Below are positions 8,289 to 15,748 of a DNA stretch of 32,734 bases, in pieces; the stretch's first letter is position 1; each line of letters starts with the position of its first letter. The stretch is from Pseudomonadota bacterium (lineage in GTDB: Bacteria; Desulfobacterota; Desulfobulbia; Desulfobulbales; SURF-16). The notes below the pieces were generated by a model, which was not told where the DNA came from, searched no databases, and saw only the letters and a list, made by a program, of their open reading frames with translations. The translations under genes were made by a program, and so were the position numbers. The DNA is taken from positions 1 through 32,734 of the forward strand of contig JAHIVT010000127.1 in NCBI GenBank assembly GCA_018816555.1, given 5' to 3'.

Positions 8289-8960
8289 ATGACAATTCCC
8301 GAGTACGCGGTATCTTCCGTGTCCCACCCCTTTGCACTGCAGAAGCAGTGGGACAGTCCTCTCTGGCAGCAGGCCTCTGCCTTATCCATTGCCACCTTCA
8401 GGCCGGAAAGTACCAGCCATCGTCCGCAGACCGAGGCGAAACTGCTTTGCAGTCCCGTGGCATTGCATGGTTTCTTCCGGGTCAGGGACCGCTATGTCCG
8501 CTGCGTCCATGACCGCTTTCAGCAACCGGTTTACCAGGACAGCTGCGTGGAGTTTTTCGTCCAGCCCACAGCAGGCAGCGGTTATTTCAACTTTGAGTTC
8601 AACTGCGGCGGGGCCATGCTTGCATCATACATTGTCGATCACACCCGAACCGACAACGGTTTCAGGGATTTCACCCGTCTGACCATGGAACAGGGCAGTC
8701 AGGTCAGTATTTATCATTCATTGCCGGCACTGGTTGAGCCGGAAATTTGTGATGACATCACCTGGTTCATCGAGTTCCACCTGCCCTTTGGACTGTTGGA
8801 AAAGTATGTGGGTCCGCTGGGAGAGATCAAGGGGCAGGTCTGGCGGGCCAATTTTTATAAATGCGGAGACAAGACCTCCCACCCGCACTGGGCATCCTGG
8901 TCGCCGGTTGATGACCTGAATTTTCACCTGCCCCGCTGTTTCGGCAGAATCAGCTTTTAA
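8289..8960 (+). CDS. Carbohydrate-binding family 9-like (CBM9-like) protein
   Basis: 223 residues, no signal peptide. The C-terminal half shows the family signature: WRANFYKCGDKTSHPHWASW (about 183-202) and then LNFHLPRCFGRISF at the very end. Upstream are VYQDSCVEFFVQP and YFNFEFNCGG, which belong to the beta-sandwich core. The family is related to CBM9 modules that bind sugar ends, but free-standing bacterial members of this kind are uncharacterised. AGGA lies 6 nt ahead of the ATG. It follows the cupin gene by 117 nt in the same direction. A role in binding or modifying a saccharide is possible but not shown by the sequence. Confidence 0.85.
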   Translation: MTIPEYAVSSVSHPFALQKQWDSPLWQQASALSIATFRPESTSHRPQTEAKLLCSPVALHGFFRVRDRYVRCVHDRFQQPVYQDSCVEFFVQPTAGSGYFNFEFNCGGAMLASYIVDHTRTDNGFRDFTRLTMEQGSQVSIYHSLPALVEPEICDDITWFIEFHLPFGLLEKYVGPLGEIKGQVWRANFYKCGDKTSHPHWASWSPVDDLNFHLPRCFGRISF

Positions 8961-9098
8961 CGCGCCCAGCTAAAAAAAATTTGATTATCACTTTATTTCA
9001 GCCGTTTATCGCTTGCGTTTTCCTATGCGAAACTACTACTGTTTGACAAGGCGGCAGCAGACCGTATCCCCAAAATACAATGATGAGAGAGGTGCCTT

Positions 9099-9869
9099 AT
9101 GACAATGCCGGTAAAAAAAATTCAGAAAATAGCAACTGTAATCGCCATATCAGGTTGCATGACGATTCCCATCCTTGCCTCTGGGGTGCATGCCCAGAGC
9201 AACTGGCTTGAGCAGGGATCAAAAATTCTCGGTACAATGCAGTCGAAAACAGGGGGAAGCAGCCTTTCCAATGAAGAAATCGGCGGGGCTTTCAAGGATG
9301 CGCTGCACATCGGCACGAAAAACGTAGTGAGCAGACTGGGCAGCCTCGACGGTTTCAATGCCGACCCCTCCATCCATATCCCCTTACCTTCTCAACTCGA
9401 TACTGCAAAAAATATGCTGTCCAAGGTCGGCATGTCCCATCTTCTCGACGATCTCGAATTGAAGCTGAACCGGGCAGCCGAGGCGGCGACACCGAAGGCC
9501 AAGGAACTTTTCCAGCAAGCCATAACTGATATGACCTTTGATGACGTCATGAAAATCTATAAAGGTCCGAAAGACTCGGCCACAAAGTATTTTCAGAGCA
9601 AGATGTCCCCTGCCCTTGCCAAGGAAATGAAACCCATCGTTCAACAGAGTCTGTCACAGGTCGGGGCGGTCCAATCCTACGATAATGTCATGGCAAAATA
9701 CAAGGACATCCCCTTCGCCCCGGATGTCAATGCCGATTTAACCAGTTACACCGTGCAGAAAGGACTGGACGGCATCTTCCATTATGTGGCCAGGGAGGAA
9801 GCCGCCATCCGCGAAAATCCCGCCAGACAGACCACTGAACTGCTGAAAAAAGTGTTTGGAGCAAAGTAG
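9099..9869 (+). CDS. DUF4197 family exported protein
   Basis: 256 residues with a signal peptide (MTMPVKKIQK, hydrophobic core, cleavage near VHA|QS at about 33). The mature part matches the DUF4197 pattern: EEIGGAFKDALHIGTKNVV near the start, IPLPSQLDTAKNML, LELKLNRAAEAATPKAKELF, then DALTDMTFDDVMKIY-like and ATKYFQSKMSPAL segments, and a C-terminal GLDGIFHYVAREEAAIRENP. It is an all-helical periplasmic protein of unknown function found widely in Proteobacteria and Bacteroidetes. The ATG at 9099 is favoured by AGAGGTG 7 nt upstream; an in-frame ATG at 9105 is possible. It appears monocistronic; TTGACA near 9042 could be a -35, with no convincing -10. Confidence 0.9.
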   Translation: MTMPVKKIQKIATVIAISGCMTIPILASGVHAQSNWLEQGSKILGTMQSKTGGSSLSNEEIGGAFKDALHIGTKNVVSRLGSLDGFNADPSIHIPLPSQLDTAKNMLSKVGMSHLLDDLELKLNRAAEAATPKAKELFQQAITDMTFDDVMKIYKGPKDSATKYFQSKMSPALAKEMKPIVQQSLSQVGAVQSYDNVMAKYKDIPFAPDVNADLTSYTVQKGLDGIFHYVAREEAAIRENPARQTTELLKKVFGAK

Positions 9870-10276
9870 ACCAAGGTTACCCGACACCATGGCTGGGATA
9901 CACCGTATAAAAACGCCAGGAAACATCAGAAGGTACCTCAGTCAAACATGAGGGACTCGTAACAACTGAAAAATTACCACGGAGAGCACAGAGCCCACAG
10001 AGCTAAACAACTGTAATAAAAAATATTTTCCTGTGATCTCTGTGTGCTCTGTGGTGAAAAAACACTTATTGCGAGTTCATCAAACATGGAAGCATCTGAT
10101 TGAAGAGGAGGACGGGCGTGAGTTCAGGGTATAAAAGATATGAACAATTCCGCTGACCGCTTCTGCCAGATCTACGGCAGGAAGGCATCCGAAACAGATC
10201 TCCCAAGTAAATACAGGAACGGCTCCCGCGACACAGCCCATGCAGCAGGGTTGCTTTTATTCATAACGGAGGGAAG
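9870..10276. other. Intergenic region holding a MITE-like inverted repeat
   Basis: The 407 bases between the DUF4197 and NfeD genes contain no supported gene. The left half carries the long inverted repeat listed at 9974-10058. A short frame from 10141 (48 codons) lacks a ribosome-binding site and overlaps the NfeD start, so it is not called. The hairpin CTGCC/GGCAG lies near 10166-10181. The NfeD ribosome-binding site (GGAGG) closes the region. Confidence 0.5.
9974..10058. repeat. MITE-like imperfect inverted repeat of the CCACGGAGAGCACAGAG type
   Basis: The left arm (9976-10000, starting ACCACGGAGAGCACAGAG) and right arm (about 10032-10056, reading CTCTGTGTGCTCTGTGGT on the plus strand) match at 20 of 25 positions and are separated by an AT-rich loop of about 31 nt. 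Each arm is itself quasi-periodic, GAGAGCACAGAGCCCACAGAG, with a step near 8-9 bases. Elements of this look are known as dispersed non-coding repeats in many bacterial genomes. There is no ORF inside it. Transcribed, it would form a long hairpin, so it may also influence the 3' end of the DUF4197 transcript. Confidence 0.65.
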
Positions 10277-10738
10277 ATGGCCTTGACAATCCTCTACTGG
10301 CACTGGCTGGTATTCGGCATGGTACTCATTATTGCCGAGATGTTTATCCCCAGCTTTACCATCTTCTGGTTCGGACTGGGTGGTCTCATCGTGGGAGGAG
10401 TACTCTGGCTTATTCCCGAGCTGTCCCTGAGCTGGCAACTCTTTCTCTGGGCCGTGGCCTCATCGCTCTTTACCCTGCTGTGGTTCAAGTTCTTCAAGCC
10501 CCTCATGCCGGACAGAACCAAGGCCGGTATTTCCAGAGAGGCGATCCTGGGTGAAACCGGCCAGGTCGTCAAAGTCCCCATGGAAAAGAATGAGGGGATT
10601 GTTCGTTTCACCACCCCGGTACTTGGTTCGGATGAATGGCCCTTTATCTGTGAAGAAAAAGTCAATCCAGGCGATCGGGTATTTATCAAGGATATCTCCG
10701 GCAACACCTTGATTGTCGGCAAACGAGCAGCAAATTAA
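10277..10738 (+). CDS. NfeD family membrane protein
   Basis: 153 residues: three N-terminal transmembrane segments (about 5-25, 28-47, 51-72) and a C-terminal soluble OB-fold-like domain (about 85-150) that begins with GETGQVVKV and ends with VNPGDRVFIKDISGNTLIV. This is the short NfeD form without the ClpP-like protease domain. GGAGG lies 5 nt before the ATG. The next gene, an SPFH protein, starts 20 nt downstream; NfeD-SPFH pairs are a conserved arrangement in which the two proteins form a membrane complex in lipid-raft-like domains. A role in envelope quality control or membrane organisation is assigned from the family, not from this sequence. Confidence 0.92.
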   Translation: MALTILYWHWLVFGMVLIIAEMFIPSFTIFWFGLGGLIVGGVLWLIPELSLSWQLFLWAVASSLFTLLWFKFFKPLMPDRTKAGISREAILGETGQVVKVPMEKNEGIVRFTTPVLGSDEWPFICEEKVNPGDRVFIKDISGNTLIVGKRAAN

Positions 10739-10758
10739 GCCCCAAATTGGAGAAAAGC

Positions 10759-11613
10759 ATGCCTGAAGTTGCCGTTGTTTTTGTTTTCGTGATTCTGGTC
10801 ATCGTCACCATCGCTCTGGGCGTCCGCATTGTGCCCCAGGGGTCCAAGCATGTGGTGCAGAGGCTGGGCAAATTCCATAAGACCCTCGGCCCGGGGCTCA
10901 ACATCATCGTCCCCTACATCGATACCGTTGCCCACAAGGTAACAACCAAGGATATCGTGCTTGACATCCCCTCCCAGGAGGTGATCACCAGGGACAATGC
11001 TGTCATCATCGCCAACGCGGTGGCCTACATTAATCTGGTATCACCGGAAAAGGCGGTCTATGGAGTGGAGGACTATGCCCTGGCGATCAGGACCCTGGTC
11101 CAGACCTCCCTGCGGGCAATCGTCGGGGAGATGGACCTTGATGACGCCCTGTCGTCCAGGGATCAGATCAAGGCAAAACTCAAGGCCGCCATATCAGACG
11201 ATATCGCTGACTGGGGTATCACCTTGAAAACCGTGGAGATTCAGGATATCAACCCTTCCCAGACCATGCAGAAGGCCATGGAAGAACAGGCTGCCGCGGA
11301 AAGACAGCGCCGGGCCACCGTAACCCGGGCCGAAGGGGAAAAAAGCGCGGCCATCCTGGAGGCCGACGGACGTTTTGAGGCCTCCAAACGAGACGCCCAG
11401 GCAAAGATTGTCCTGGCCGAGGCCAACCGGACAGCCATTGAAATGGTTACTCAGTCGATCCAGAACAACGAACTGCCCGTCATGTTTCTGCTGGGCGAAA
11501 AATACATCGAGGCCGTTAAAACCATATCCACCTCGGAAAATGCAAAAATTATCGTCTTACCCGCGGATATTCCGGCCGCTGTGCGGGGCATCATGAGCAG
11601 CTTGGGTAAATAA
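10759..11613 (+). CDS. SPFH/band 7 (stomatin, QmcA-like) membrane protein
   Basis: 284 residues from the ATG at 10759, which has GGAG 8 nt upstream; an earlier TTG at 10747 would place that site inside the gene. One N-terminal membrane anchor (about residues 4-20) is followed by the SPFH domain: RIVPQGSKHVVQRLGKFHKT, LDIPSQEVITRDNA, the segment YALAIRTLVQTSLRAIVGEM, and DWGITLKTVEIQDI. A coiled coil rich in Ala/Glu/Arg follows (about 170-220, ERQRRATVTRAEGEK). This is the stomatin/QmcA pattern. With NfeD just upstream it forms the familiar NfeD-SPFH operon, and a strong terminator follows at 11672-11704. It should oligomerise as a ring at the inner membrane (family knowledge). Confidence 0.93.
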   Translation: MPEVAVVFVFVILVIVTIALGVRIVPQGSKHVVQRLGKFHKTLGPGLNIIVPYIDTVAHKVTTKDIVLDIPSQEVITRDNAVIIANAVAYINLVSPEKAVYGVEDYALAIRTLVQTSLRAIVGEMDLDDALSSRDQIKAKLKAAISDDIADWGITLKTVEIQDINPSQTMQKAMEEQAAAERQRRATVTRAEGEKSAAILEADGRFEASKRDAQAKIVLAEANRTAIEMVTQSIQNNELPVMFLLGEKYIEAVKTISTSENAKIIVLPADIPAAVRGIMSSLGK

Positions 11614-11671
11614 ATGTAATTTACGTACGGCCCACAGGGGCACATTTCCCATGTGTGCTGTTTTTAAACAT

Positions 11672-11704
11672 AAAAAGGAAGCTGCCCTGGCAGCTTCCTT
11701 TTTT
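11672..11704 (+). terminator. Rho-independent terminator, usable from both sides
   Basis: A perfect 10-bp GC-rich stem GGAAGCTGCC / GGCAGCTTCC (11677-11686 and 11689-11698) is flanked by A5 on the left and T6 on the right. In the plus direction it ends the NfeD-SPFH operon; in the minus direction it can end the PEP-CTERM gene transcript. Confidence 0.88.
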
Positions 11705-11754
11705 GATCCGGTTGCGGATTATGTGAAAAGATCATTTTTTTAAAGCGAACAACT

Positions 11755-12444
11755 TCAACCCTTCTTTGATTTTTTCCTGGCATACCCGGCAAGTCCGGCA
11801 AGGCCGGTGCCAAAAAGGAACATGGTGGCAGGTTCCGGAACCGGGGTGGCAACGTCAAAACATCCTTCTAGGTTGACGTTGGTGATGCCAATGGTTTTGT
11901 TCCCCAAAGTACTTAGTCCGGTCAGGGTTACTGTGATTGTATAATCATTGTCGACTATATCGTACTCATCAGAGACCGAGCCACCTTGAACTCCCCAATC
12001 ATAGAGGCGAATGGGGTCATTCCAGTTTTTAATTTCTTTGTCATTTACTTCCAGTTTTATATACGTCGATGTAGGGAAACTACCGGTACCACCACCACTG
12101 GAAAAATTATTCGGGTCTATTCGCAACGTCACATAGTGAAGATCGTAAAGCGGGTTGTATGAGCCCGTGTAATCCGCCGTAGTGACATCAGGAGTTGTCT
12201 CGCCGGGTATGGAAGTGGGTGAATCAAGTTCCCAGAGGTACATAGAGTCGTCTGTTAGGTCAAATGTCCACGTCCATGTGTCAGAGGAACCAATTTTTAC
12301 AATGTTGTCCTCACTTATTACTGGACTATTTATATCTGTACTTACATGTGCAAGATCAACGTACTGAATATGGGTGGCCTGGGCCGGGGAGTAAAGCATT
12401 CCGGTAAATAAAAGAAAAGCTGCTCCTGTGATACAACGATTCAT
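11755..12444 (-). CDS. PEP-CTERM sorting-domain protein
   Basis: 229 residues. The start is set at 12444 because GAGGAGG lies 6-7 nt upstream; an in-frame ATG at 12465 would swallow this site. An N-terminal signal peptide (MNRCITGAAF..., cleavage near AQA|TH) leads to a beta-rich, Asp/Thr/Tyr-rich secreted domain. The C-terminus is a textbook PEP-CTERM tail: VPEPATMFLFGTGLAGLAGY and then ARKKSKKG, that is the Pro-Glu-Pro box, a hydrophobic helix and a basic end, recognised by exosortase (EpsH) for processing and surface display or exopolysaccharide association. No exosortase gene is in this window. The promoter region has a sigma-54 signature (12516-12530) and a palindrome (12656-12679). The central domain is not one I recognise. 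Confidence 0.92.
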   Translation of the reverse strand: MNRCITGAAFLLFTGMLYSPAQATHIQYVDLAHVSTDINSPVISEDNIVKIGSSDTWTWTFDLTDDSMYLWELDSPTSIPGETTPDVTTADYTGSYNPLYDLHYVTLRIDPNNFSSGGGTGSFPTSTYIKLEVNDKEIKNWNDPIRLYDWGVQGGSVSDEYDIVDNDYTITVTLTGLSTLGNKTIGITNVNLEGCFDVATPVPEPATMFLFGTGLAGLAGYARKKSKKG

Positions 12445-12515
12445 GTTTCTCCTCCTCAATTTCATTTTCTCAGTTTCATCATCATTTTTTAGACAAAATG
12501 CTGTTGTTTAATTAT

Positions 12516-12530
12516 GCAAATTAAAAGCCA
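12516..12530 (-). promoter_or_regulatory. Sigma-54 (-24/-12) promoter for the PEP-CTERM gene
   Basis: Read on the minus strand the sequence is TGGCTTTTAATTTGC followed by AT. It has the invariant GG and GC dinucleotides 12 bp apart and the flanking TGGC and TTGCA of the RpoN consensus (TGGCAC-N5-TTGC). It lies about 72 nt before the start codon. Known PEP-CTERM genes are often controlled by the PrsK/PrsR system through RpoN, which supports the call. Confidence 0.68.
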
Positions 12531-12655
12531 TTGATACAAATTCTGATACACATAAAAAACTTACACGATTTCAGGTTGTTACAGAATAAAATTACTCAAC
12601 GTGATTGTCGTATTTAGCAAATGTTTGAATTTATATTCATTTTAATGGATATTTT

Positions 12656-12679
12656 GTCCGTTTTTCCGGAAAAACGGAC
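12656..12679. promoter_or_regulatory. 24-bp perfect palindrome, candidate enhancer site
   Basis: The half-site GTCCGTTTTTCC is followed directly by its exact complement, giving 24 bp of perfect dyad symmetry. It lies about 126-149 bp upstream of the -24 element of the PEP-CTERM promoter, the usual distance for a sigma-54 activator binding site, and between that promoter and the terminator of the transglycosylase gene. A second partial copy of its core (ATTCCGGAAA) follows at 12680-12689. As RNA it could form a hairpin, but it has no T-tail. Confidence 0.55.
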
Positions 12680-12776
12680 ATTCCGGAAACCAAAACTTGA
12701 ACCAGCAAAAACCGTCATTCACGAATATCCTGGCTTTTTACAAGAGGGAAAACCATGGCGTACTACAGAAAAAAAG

Positions 12777-12842
12777 AAGGAATTCCATCCGGGCATGGGC
12801 AGCGCATCAGCGCGAACCAACGCCCGGATGGAATTCCTTTTT
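12777..12842 (-). terminator. Bidirectional terminator, 18-bp perfect stem
   Basis: The arms 12777-12794 and 12822-12839 are perfect complements (AAGGAATTCCATCCGGGC and its reverse complement) with a 27-nt loop containing a small GCGC pairing. On the minus strand the stem is followed by a long T-rich tract (TTCTTTTTTTC), as expected for the end of the lytic transglycosylase gene that stops at 12861. In the plus direction it has T5. The rest of 12445-12860 holds only the sigma-54 promoter and palindrome. Confidence 0.8.
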
Positions 12843-12860
12843 GAAAGGAGAAAACTTGTT

Positions 12861-14738
12861 TTACGGAGACTCGTCAACAGCGATATCGCAGACGGATAGG
12901 TCTACTGTTCCTCCGGCCTCGATGCCCTGATAGATCGACCAGAACCTTTCATCAACCCGTTTTTCCCGGGAAGTGCTGCCCGGTTTCATAAACCGCCTGG
13001 CAGCACGGGGACCGGCATTATACACTGAGTAGGTTGATCGTGGCGCGTAACCGGGGTCGCCATTTTTAGCGGCAACGGCCATACCGTGTTGTTGCAGATA
13101 ATGCATGAGAATCTGGGAACCCGCCCGGATATTGTAAGGAATCTCCCAGCGCAGCCGCTCCAGGTTATAGAAGCCGCGCCAGACATGCTGATTGATCTGC
13201 ATGATGCCGATGCTGCCGGCAGTGGAACGCAGGTAGGTGACCTGATCTCCATCTGCCACGAACTGCCGCCAGCAGCTTTCAATCAGGGCGGTGGACGGCA
13301 CCAGATGCTGAAAAATCTCTGTATAGAGAGGGTCGAGATTATTGCGTTTTATCTCCTCATCCGCAGCAGATTGCAGGAGCATTCCGATCTGTTGCCGGTA
13401 TTCTTCCAGCTCTTCGGAACGAGGAACCCAGCGATCCAGTGACCGGCTCAATGGGACCTCTTCGGCATAAACCATCGGCAAAAGAAAGTTCCAAAGACGC
13501 TGACTGAGCGGCAACGGTGATTGTGAAGGATCAGCGTCAGGGACAGGTTCGGGTGCCGGTTCGGGTGCAAATTGAAAAAGCTCCCGTAGGACGGGATCAA
13601 CTTGCCAGTCAAAATTGAGCGGGTCTACGTTGCCTCCCGGCTGCAGCGTTCGGGCCAGCCGGCGCAGGCCGTCCGTGGTGATCTGCATGCCGAGTCGCGG
13701 CGCTGCAGCATCCAGGGCAAGCAGGGCTTCGCCGGCGTTGACAAAAGTCATGTAACGGAGCGGTTGCTGCTGGATCAGGCCACGCTCTTCAGCCTCTTCT
13801 ATGATCGACCGCATCTGACGCCAGGCATCGACAAACAGGGTTCGCAAGGGATCACCGCTCTCAAGCGAGACCTCGCCGGCCAGAATCGGCAGCAGTTGAT
13901 ACCGGCTGGAAATGAGAAGATCAAACAGCTGCTCGCGCATTTTGGCATCGACAAAATCGCCCCCGGCGCTCTTAATGACAAAAACAAGAAATGCATCCCA
14001 GGGCTCCAGTACCTTCTGAAAACCCTCAATCTCGGTAGAGTCAAGTGGTGCCTGGGCAGCCAAAGGCATCTCGGCAGCTGGCGGACTGTCCGGGAGGCTG
14101 AGCAGCAACGGCACCACGATGCCGTTGACATCAATGCGCAGCGTGCCGATCACAATCGAATTCAAGGCGGCATCGACCTGTTCCATCTCTGCGGGTGATG
14201 CACAAGCCCTGAGAAAAGCAAGAATCTCCTGCTGGGGGGGCTTGAGATCAAGAGAAAAATCCTCCAGCCGGGGATGGAGAAATCGCTTGGCAAGGTTCCA
14301 GACAAAGCCGGATATCATCGGCCTCGCGCCGGCATTATCGTAAATAATCGAATCAACTATATGATAGCGCAACTGCCACTTCTCATCCACGTATGGAGAA
14401 AGAGTCATATCGATGGAGCCGTTCCATTTCAGAGCCACAGGCCATATGCCCAGTAATTTGAAGCCCAGATTGGCGGAAATACGGGTTGAGAAGTGCGGCT
14501 GGCTGTCACGGATATACAGCCGCGGCTGGTCTGAATGCAGATAACGGTAAGGCCCTTCCTGATAAAGAACCGCAGGCTTGTCAACTTGAGGATTCAGATA
14601 CCTGGCGATTGAGTAATGCAGAAGTGATGTTCGCAACGTGAGCGGCACTTCAATCGTGGTGGCTGCCGACAACCTCGACGGTGTAGTCAACAGGCAAAGC
14701 AAAATTGAGCAGACAAGCAAGCAACTCCTGACGATCAT
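12861..14738 (-). CDS. Large periplasmic lytic transglycosylase (C-terminal SLT domain)
   Basis: 625 residues from the ATG at 14738, preceded by GGGAG at 7-8 nt; an ATG six codons further out has no such site. A signal peptide (MIVRSCLLVCSILLCLL..., cleavage near LSA|A) is followed by a long N-terminal region without clear similarity (about 30-395), a Pro/Glu/Ala-rich linker near 400-415, and the SLT domain at about 470-610. The catalytic Glu is in ALIESCWRQF (near 487), then GSIGIMQINQHVW (near 514) and YSVYNAGPRAARRF (near 574), the standard family 1 motifs. It cleaves the MurNAc-GlcNAc bond of peptidoglycan. The very large N-terminal region is unusual for the family and could be a partner-binding domain. 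It is monocistronic, ending in the terminator at 12777-12842. Confidence 0.92.
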   Translation of the reverse strand: MIVRSCLLVCSILLCLLTTPSRLSAATTIEVPLTLRTSLLHYSIARYLNPQVDKPAVLYQEGPYRYLHSDQPRLYIRDSQPHFSTRISANLGFKLLGIWPVALKWNGSIDMTLSPYVDEKWQLRYHIVDSIIYDNAGARPMISGFVWNLAKRFLHPRLEDFSLDLKPPQQEILAFLRACASPAEMEQVDAALNSIVIGTLRIDVNGIVVPLLLSLPDSPPAAEMPLAAQAPLDSTEIEGFQKVLEPWDAFLVFVIKSAGGDFVDAKMREQLFDLLISSRYQLLPILAGEVSLESGDPLRTLFVDAWRQMRSIIEEAEERGLIQQQPLRYMTFVNAGEALLALDAAAPRLGMQITTDGLRRLARTLQPGGNVDPLNFDWQVDPVLRELFQFAPEPAPEPVPDADPSQSPLPLSQRLWNFLLPMVYAEEVPLSRSLDRWVPRSEELEEYRQQIGMLLQSAADEEIKRNNLDPLYTEIFQHLVPSTALIESCWRQFVADGDQVTYLRSTAGSIGIMQINQHVWRGFYNLERLRWEIPYNIRAGSQILMHYLQQHGMAVAAKNGDPGYAPRSTYSVYNAGPRAARRFMKPGSTSREKRVDERFWSIYQGIEAGGTVDLSVCDIAVDESP

Positions 14739-15223
14739 GGTCTGCTCCCATGGCACATTATGTTCTTATGGTCTAATAATTGTTGCATAAATGGGTTACG
14801 TAAAATTGAGATTACAAAGAAATTGGAGATAACTGAGATCTTTTAACGGATAGGTCGCTGCCGGTCCGGTCTTCCGGTTTCGGACAGGGAACAAATCAAA
14901 TGGGTCATGAGATATAATTGTTATTGAGCACCGTAAAAAGCGGGAACCCGCTCAGCCCCTACTATAGACAAACGCCTTCCCGCTGTCAATCTTTCCGATA
15001 AAATGTCAGGGTCAGGAAGAGAACCATTTGACAATTTTACTTTTTTTTCACATATGTATCGATGAAGATCTTTTCACCGATCATGCTGCATTCCAGGCGC
15101 CCTGCTCAATGATTATCCGGAAGGCATCTCTGCGTGCCTGCCTTTGCTGTTTTTCAGATATCGCTATGTAACAGTTAAATTGTTTCATATATCCTAAAAT
15201 TTAACCAACAGAGGTGAAACGAA
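14739..15223. other. Intergenic region between divergent genes; no gene seen
   Basis: These 485 bases separate the minus-strand transglycosylase from the plus-strand DsrE gene and must hold both promoters. There is no supported frame longer than about 20 codons. The clearest structure is the repeated complementarity at 14939-14984. GAGGTGAAACGAA at the right end is the DsrE ribosome-binding site. I cannot place either promoter with confidence. Confidence 0.5.
14939..14984 (-). promoter_or_regulatory. Inverted repeat with two alternative pairings, T-tailed on the minus strand
   Basis: AGCGGGAA (14939-14946) is the exact complement of TTCCCGCT (14977-14984), and its first six bases are also complementary to CCCGCT at 14947-14952. 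On the minus strand, which leads to the transglycosylase about 200 nt away, the structure ends in TTCCCGCTTTTTA. It looks like a terminator or attenuator whose 3' arm can pair with either of two 5' arms. There is no evidence that a transcript passes through it. Confidence 0.35.
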
Positions 15224-15583
15224 ATGAATGACAACGTATTGATCATCCTATCCTGCGGCACAGACAACCCCAATCGCTCCACTCGGGCCATCCATCTCGC
15301 CAAGGTCGCTAAGGAAAACGGCAAGAACGTGGCCGTCTTCCTGCTTGACGAGGCCGTCTACATCGCCAAAAAAGGCATTGCCGACAATCTTAAGGCAGCC
15401 ACCGGCGATGTTGCCGATGACCTGCTGGCCTATCTTCAGGAGTATGAAGTCCCTATTTATGCCTGCACCCCCTGCGCCAAATCCAGGCAGATATCGGAGG
15501 CTGATCTTATTCAAGGCGCCCAGATGGGAACCGCAGCAAAAATGATCGAAATGGCTTGCAACAGCACCGTGATCAGTCTGTAA
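15224..15583 (+). CDS. DsrE family protein
   Basis: 119 residues, a single DsrE/DsrF-like domain. The first strand (VLIILSCGTDNPNR), the helix with STRAIHLAKVAKENGK, the strand VAVFLLDEAVYIAKKG and the conserved cysteine region YACTPCAKSRQI (C81, C84) are in the family order. In the sulfur-relay members a cysteine near this position carries persulfide; related small proteins occur in sulfate reducers and sulfur oxidisers. GAGGTG precedes the ATG. No dsr, tus or rhodanese gene is adjacent, so a role in sulfur transfer is only suggested by family. It is cytosolic and probably forms homo-oligomers like its relatives. The gene stands alone, with a terminator at 15749-15774. Confidence 0.92.
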   Translation: MNDNVLIILSCGTDNPNRSTRAIHLAKVAKENGKNVAVFLLDEAVYIAKKGIADNLKAATGDVADDLLAYLQEYEVPIYACTPCAKSRQISEADLIQGAQMGTAAKMIEMACNSTVISL

Positions 15584-15659
15584 CTGAGAACCGTTTTTTT
15601 CAGCAAAACACCATTTCCCCCCATGGGGAATGCAAAAAAAAGAAGTCGCAAAAGATAAG

Positions 15660-15720
15660 CCGCTGCCGGACACTGAAGCACGCACCCCATTCAGGGAGCT
15701 TACGAATGGATCGGCAGCGG
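15660..15720 (+). ncRNA. Candidate structured element downstream of the DsrE gene
   Basis: A perfect 9-bp pairing, CCGCTGCCG (15660-15668) with CGGCAGCGG (15712-15720), encloses an inner hairpin CCATTC/GAATGG (15687-15692 and 15704-15709). An alternative pairing CTGAA/TTCAG uses overlapping bases. It lies 77 nt after the DsrE stop and just ahead of the terminator at 15749-15774. It could be a small RNA or a 3'-UTR structure. It matches no riboswitch class that I can recall; support is structural only. Confidence 0.35.
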
Positions 15721-15748
15721 AATCATCTCACCCGGGACAGAGAAAATG

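Noticed and set aside
9974-10058. CRISPR-like repeat
   Set aside because: There are two inverted arms, not several direct repeats with equal spacers; no cas gene is in the window.
10141-10287. 48-codon frame ahead of NfeD
   Set aside because: No ribosome-binding site, overlaps the NfeD start, no recognisable features.
12621-12899. 92-codon plus-strand frame between the PEP-CTERM and transglycosylase genes
   Set aside because: It runs through the 24-bp palindrome and the 18-bp terminator stem, has no ribosome-binding site and ends inside the transglycosylase gene.
13602-14198. 198-codon plus-strand frame inside the transglycosylase gene
   Set aside because: Antisense shadow; no ribosome-binding site, no family, and the opposite strand encodes a recognisable signal peptide and SLT protein.
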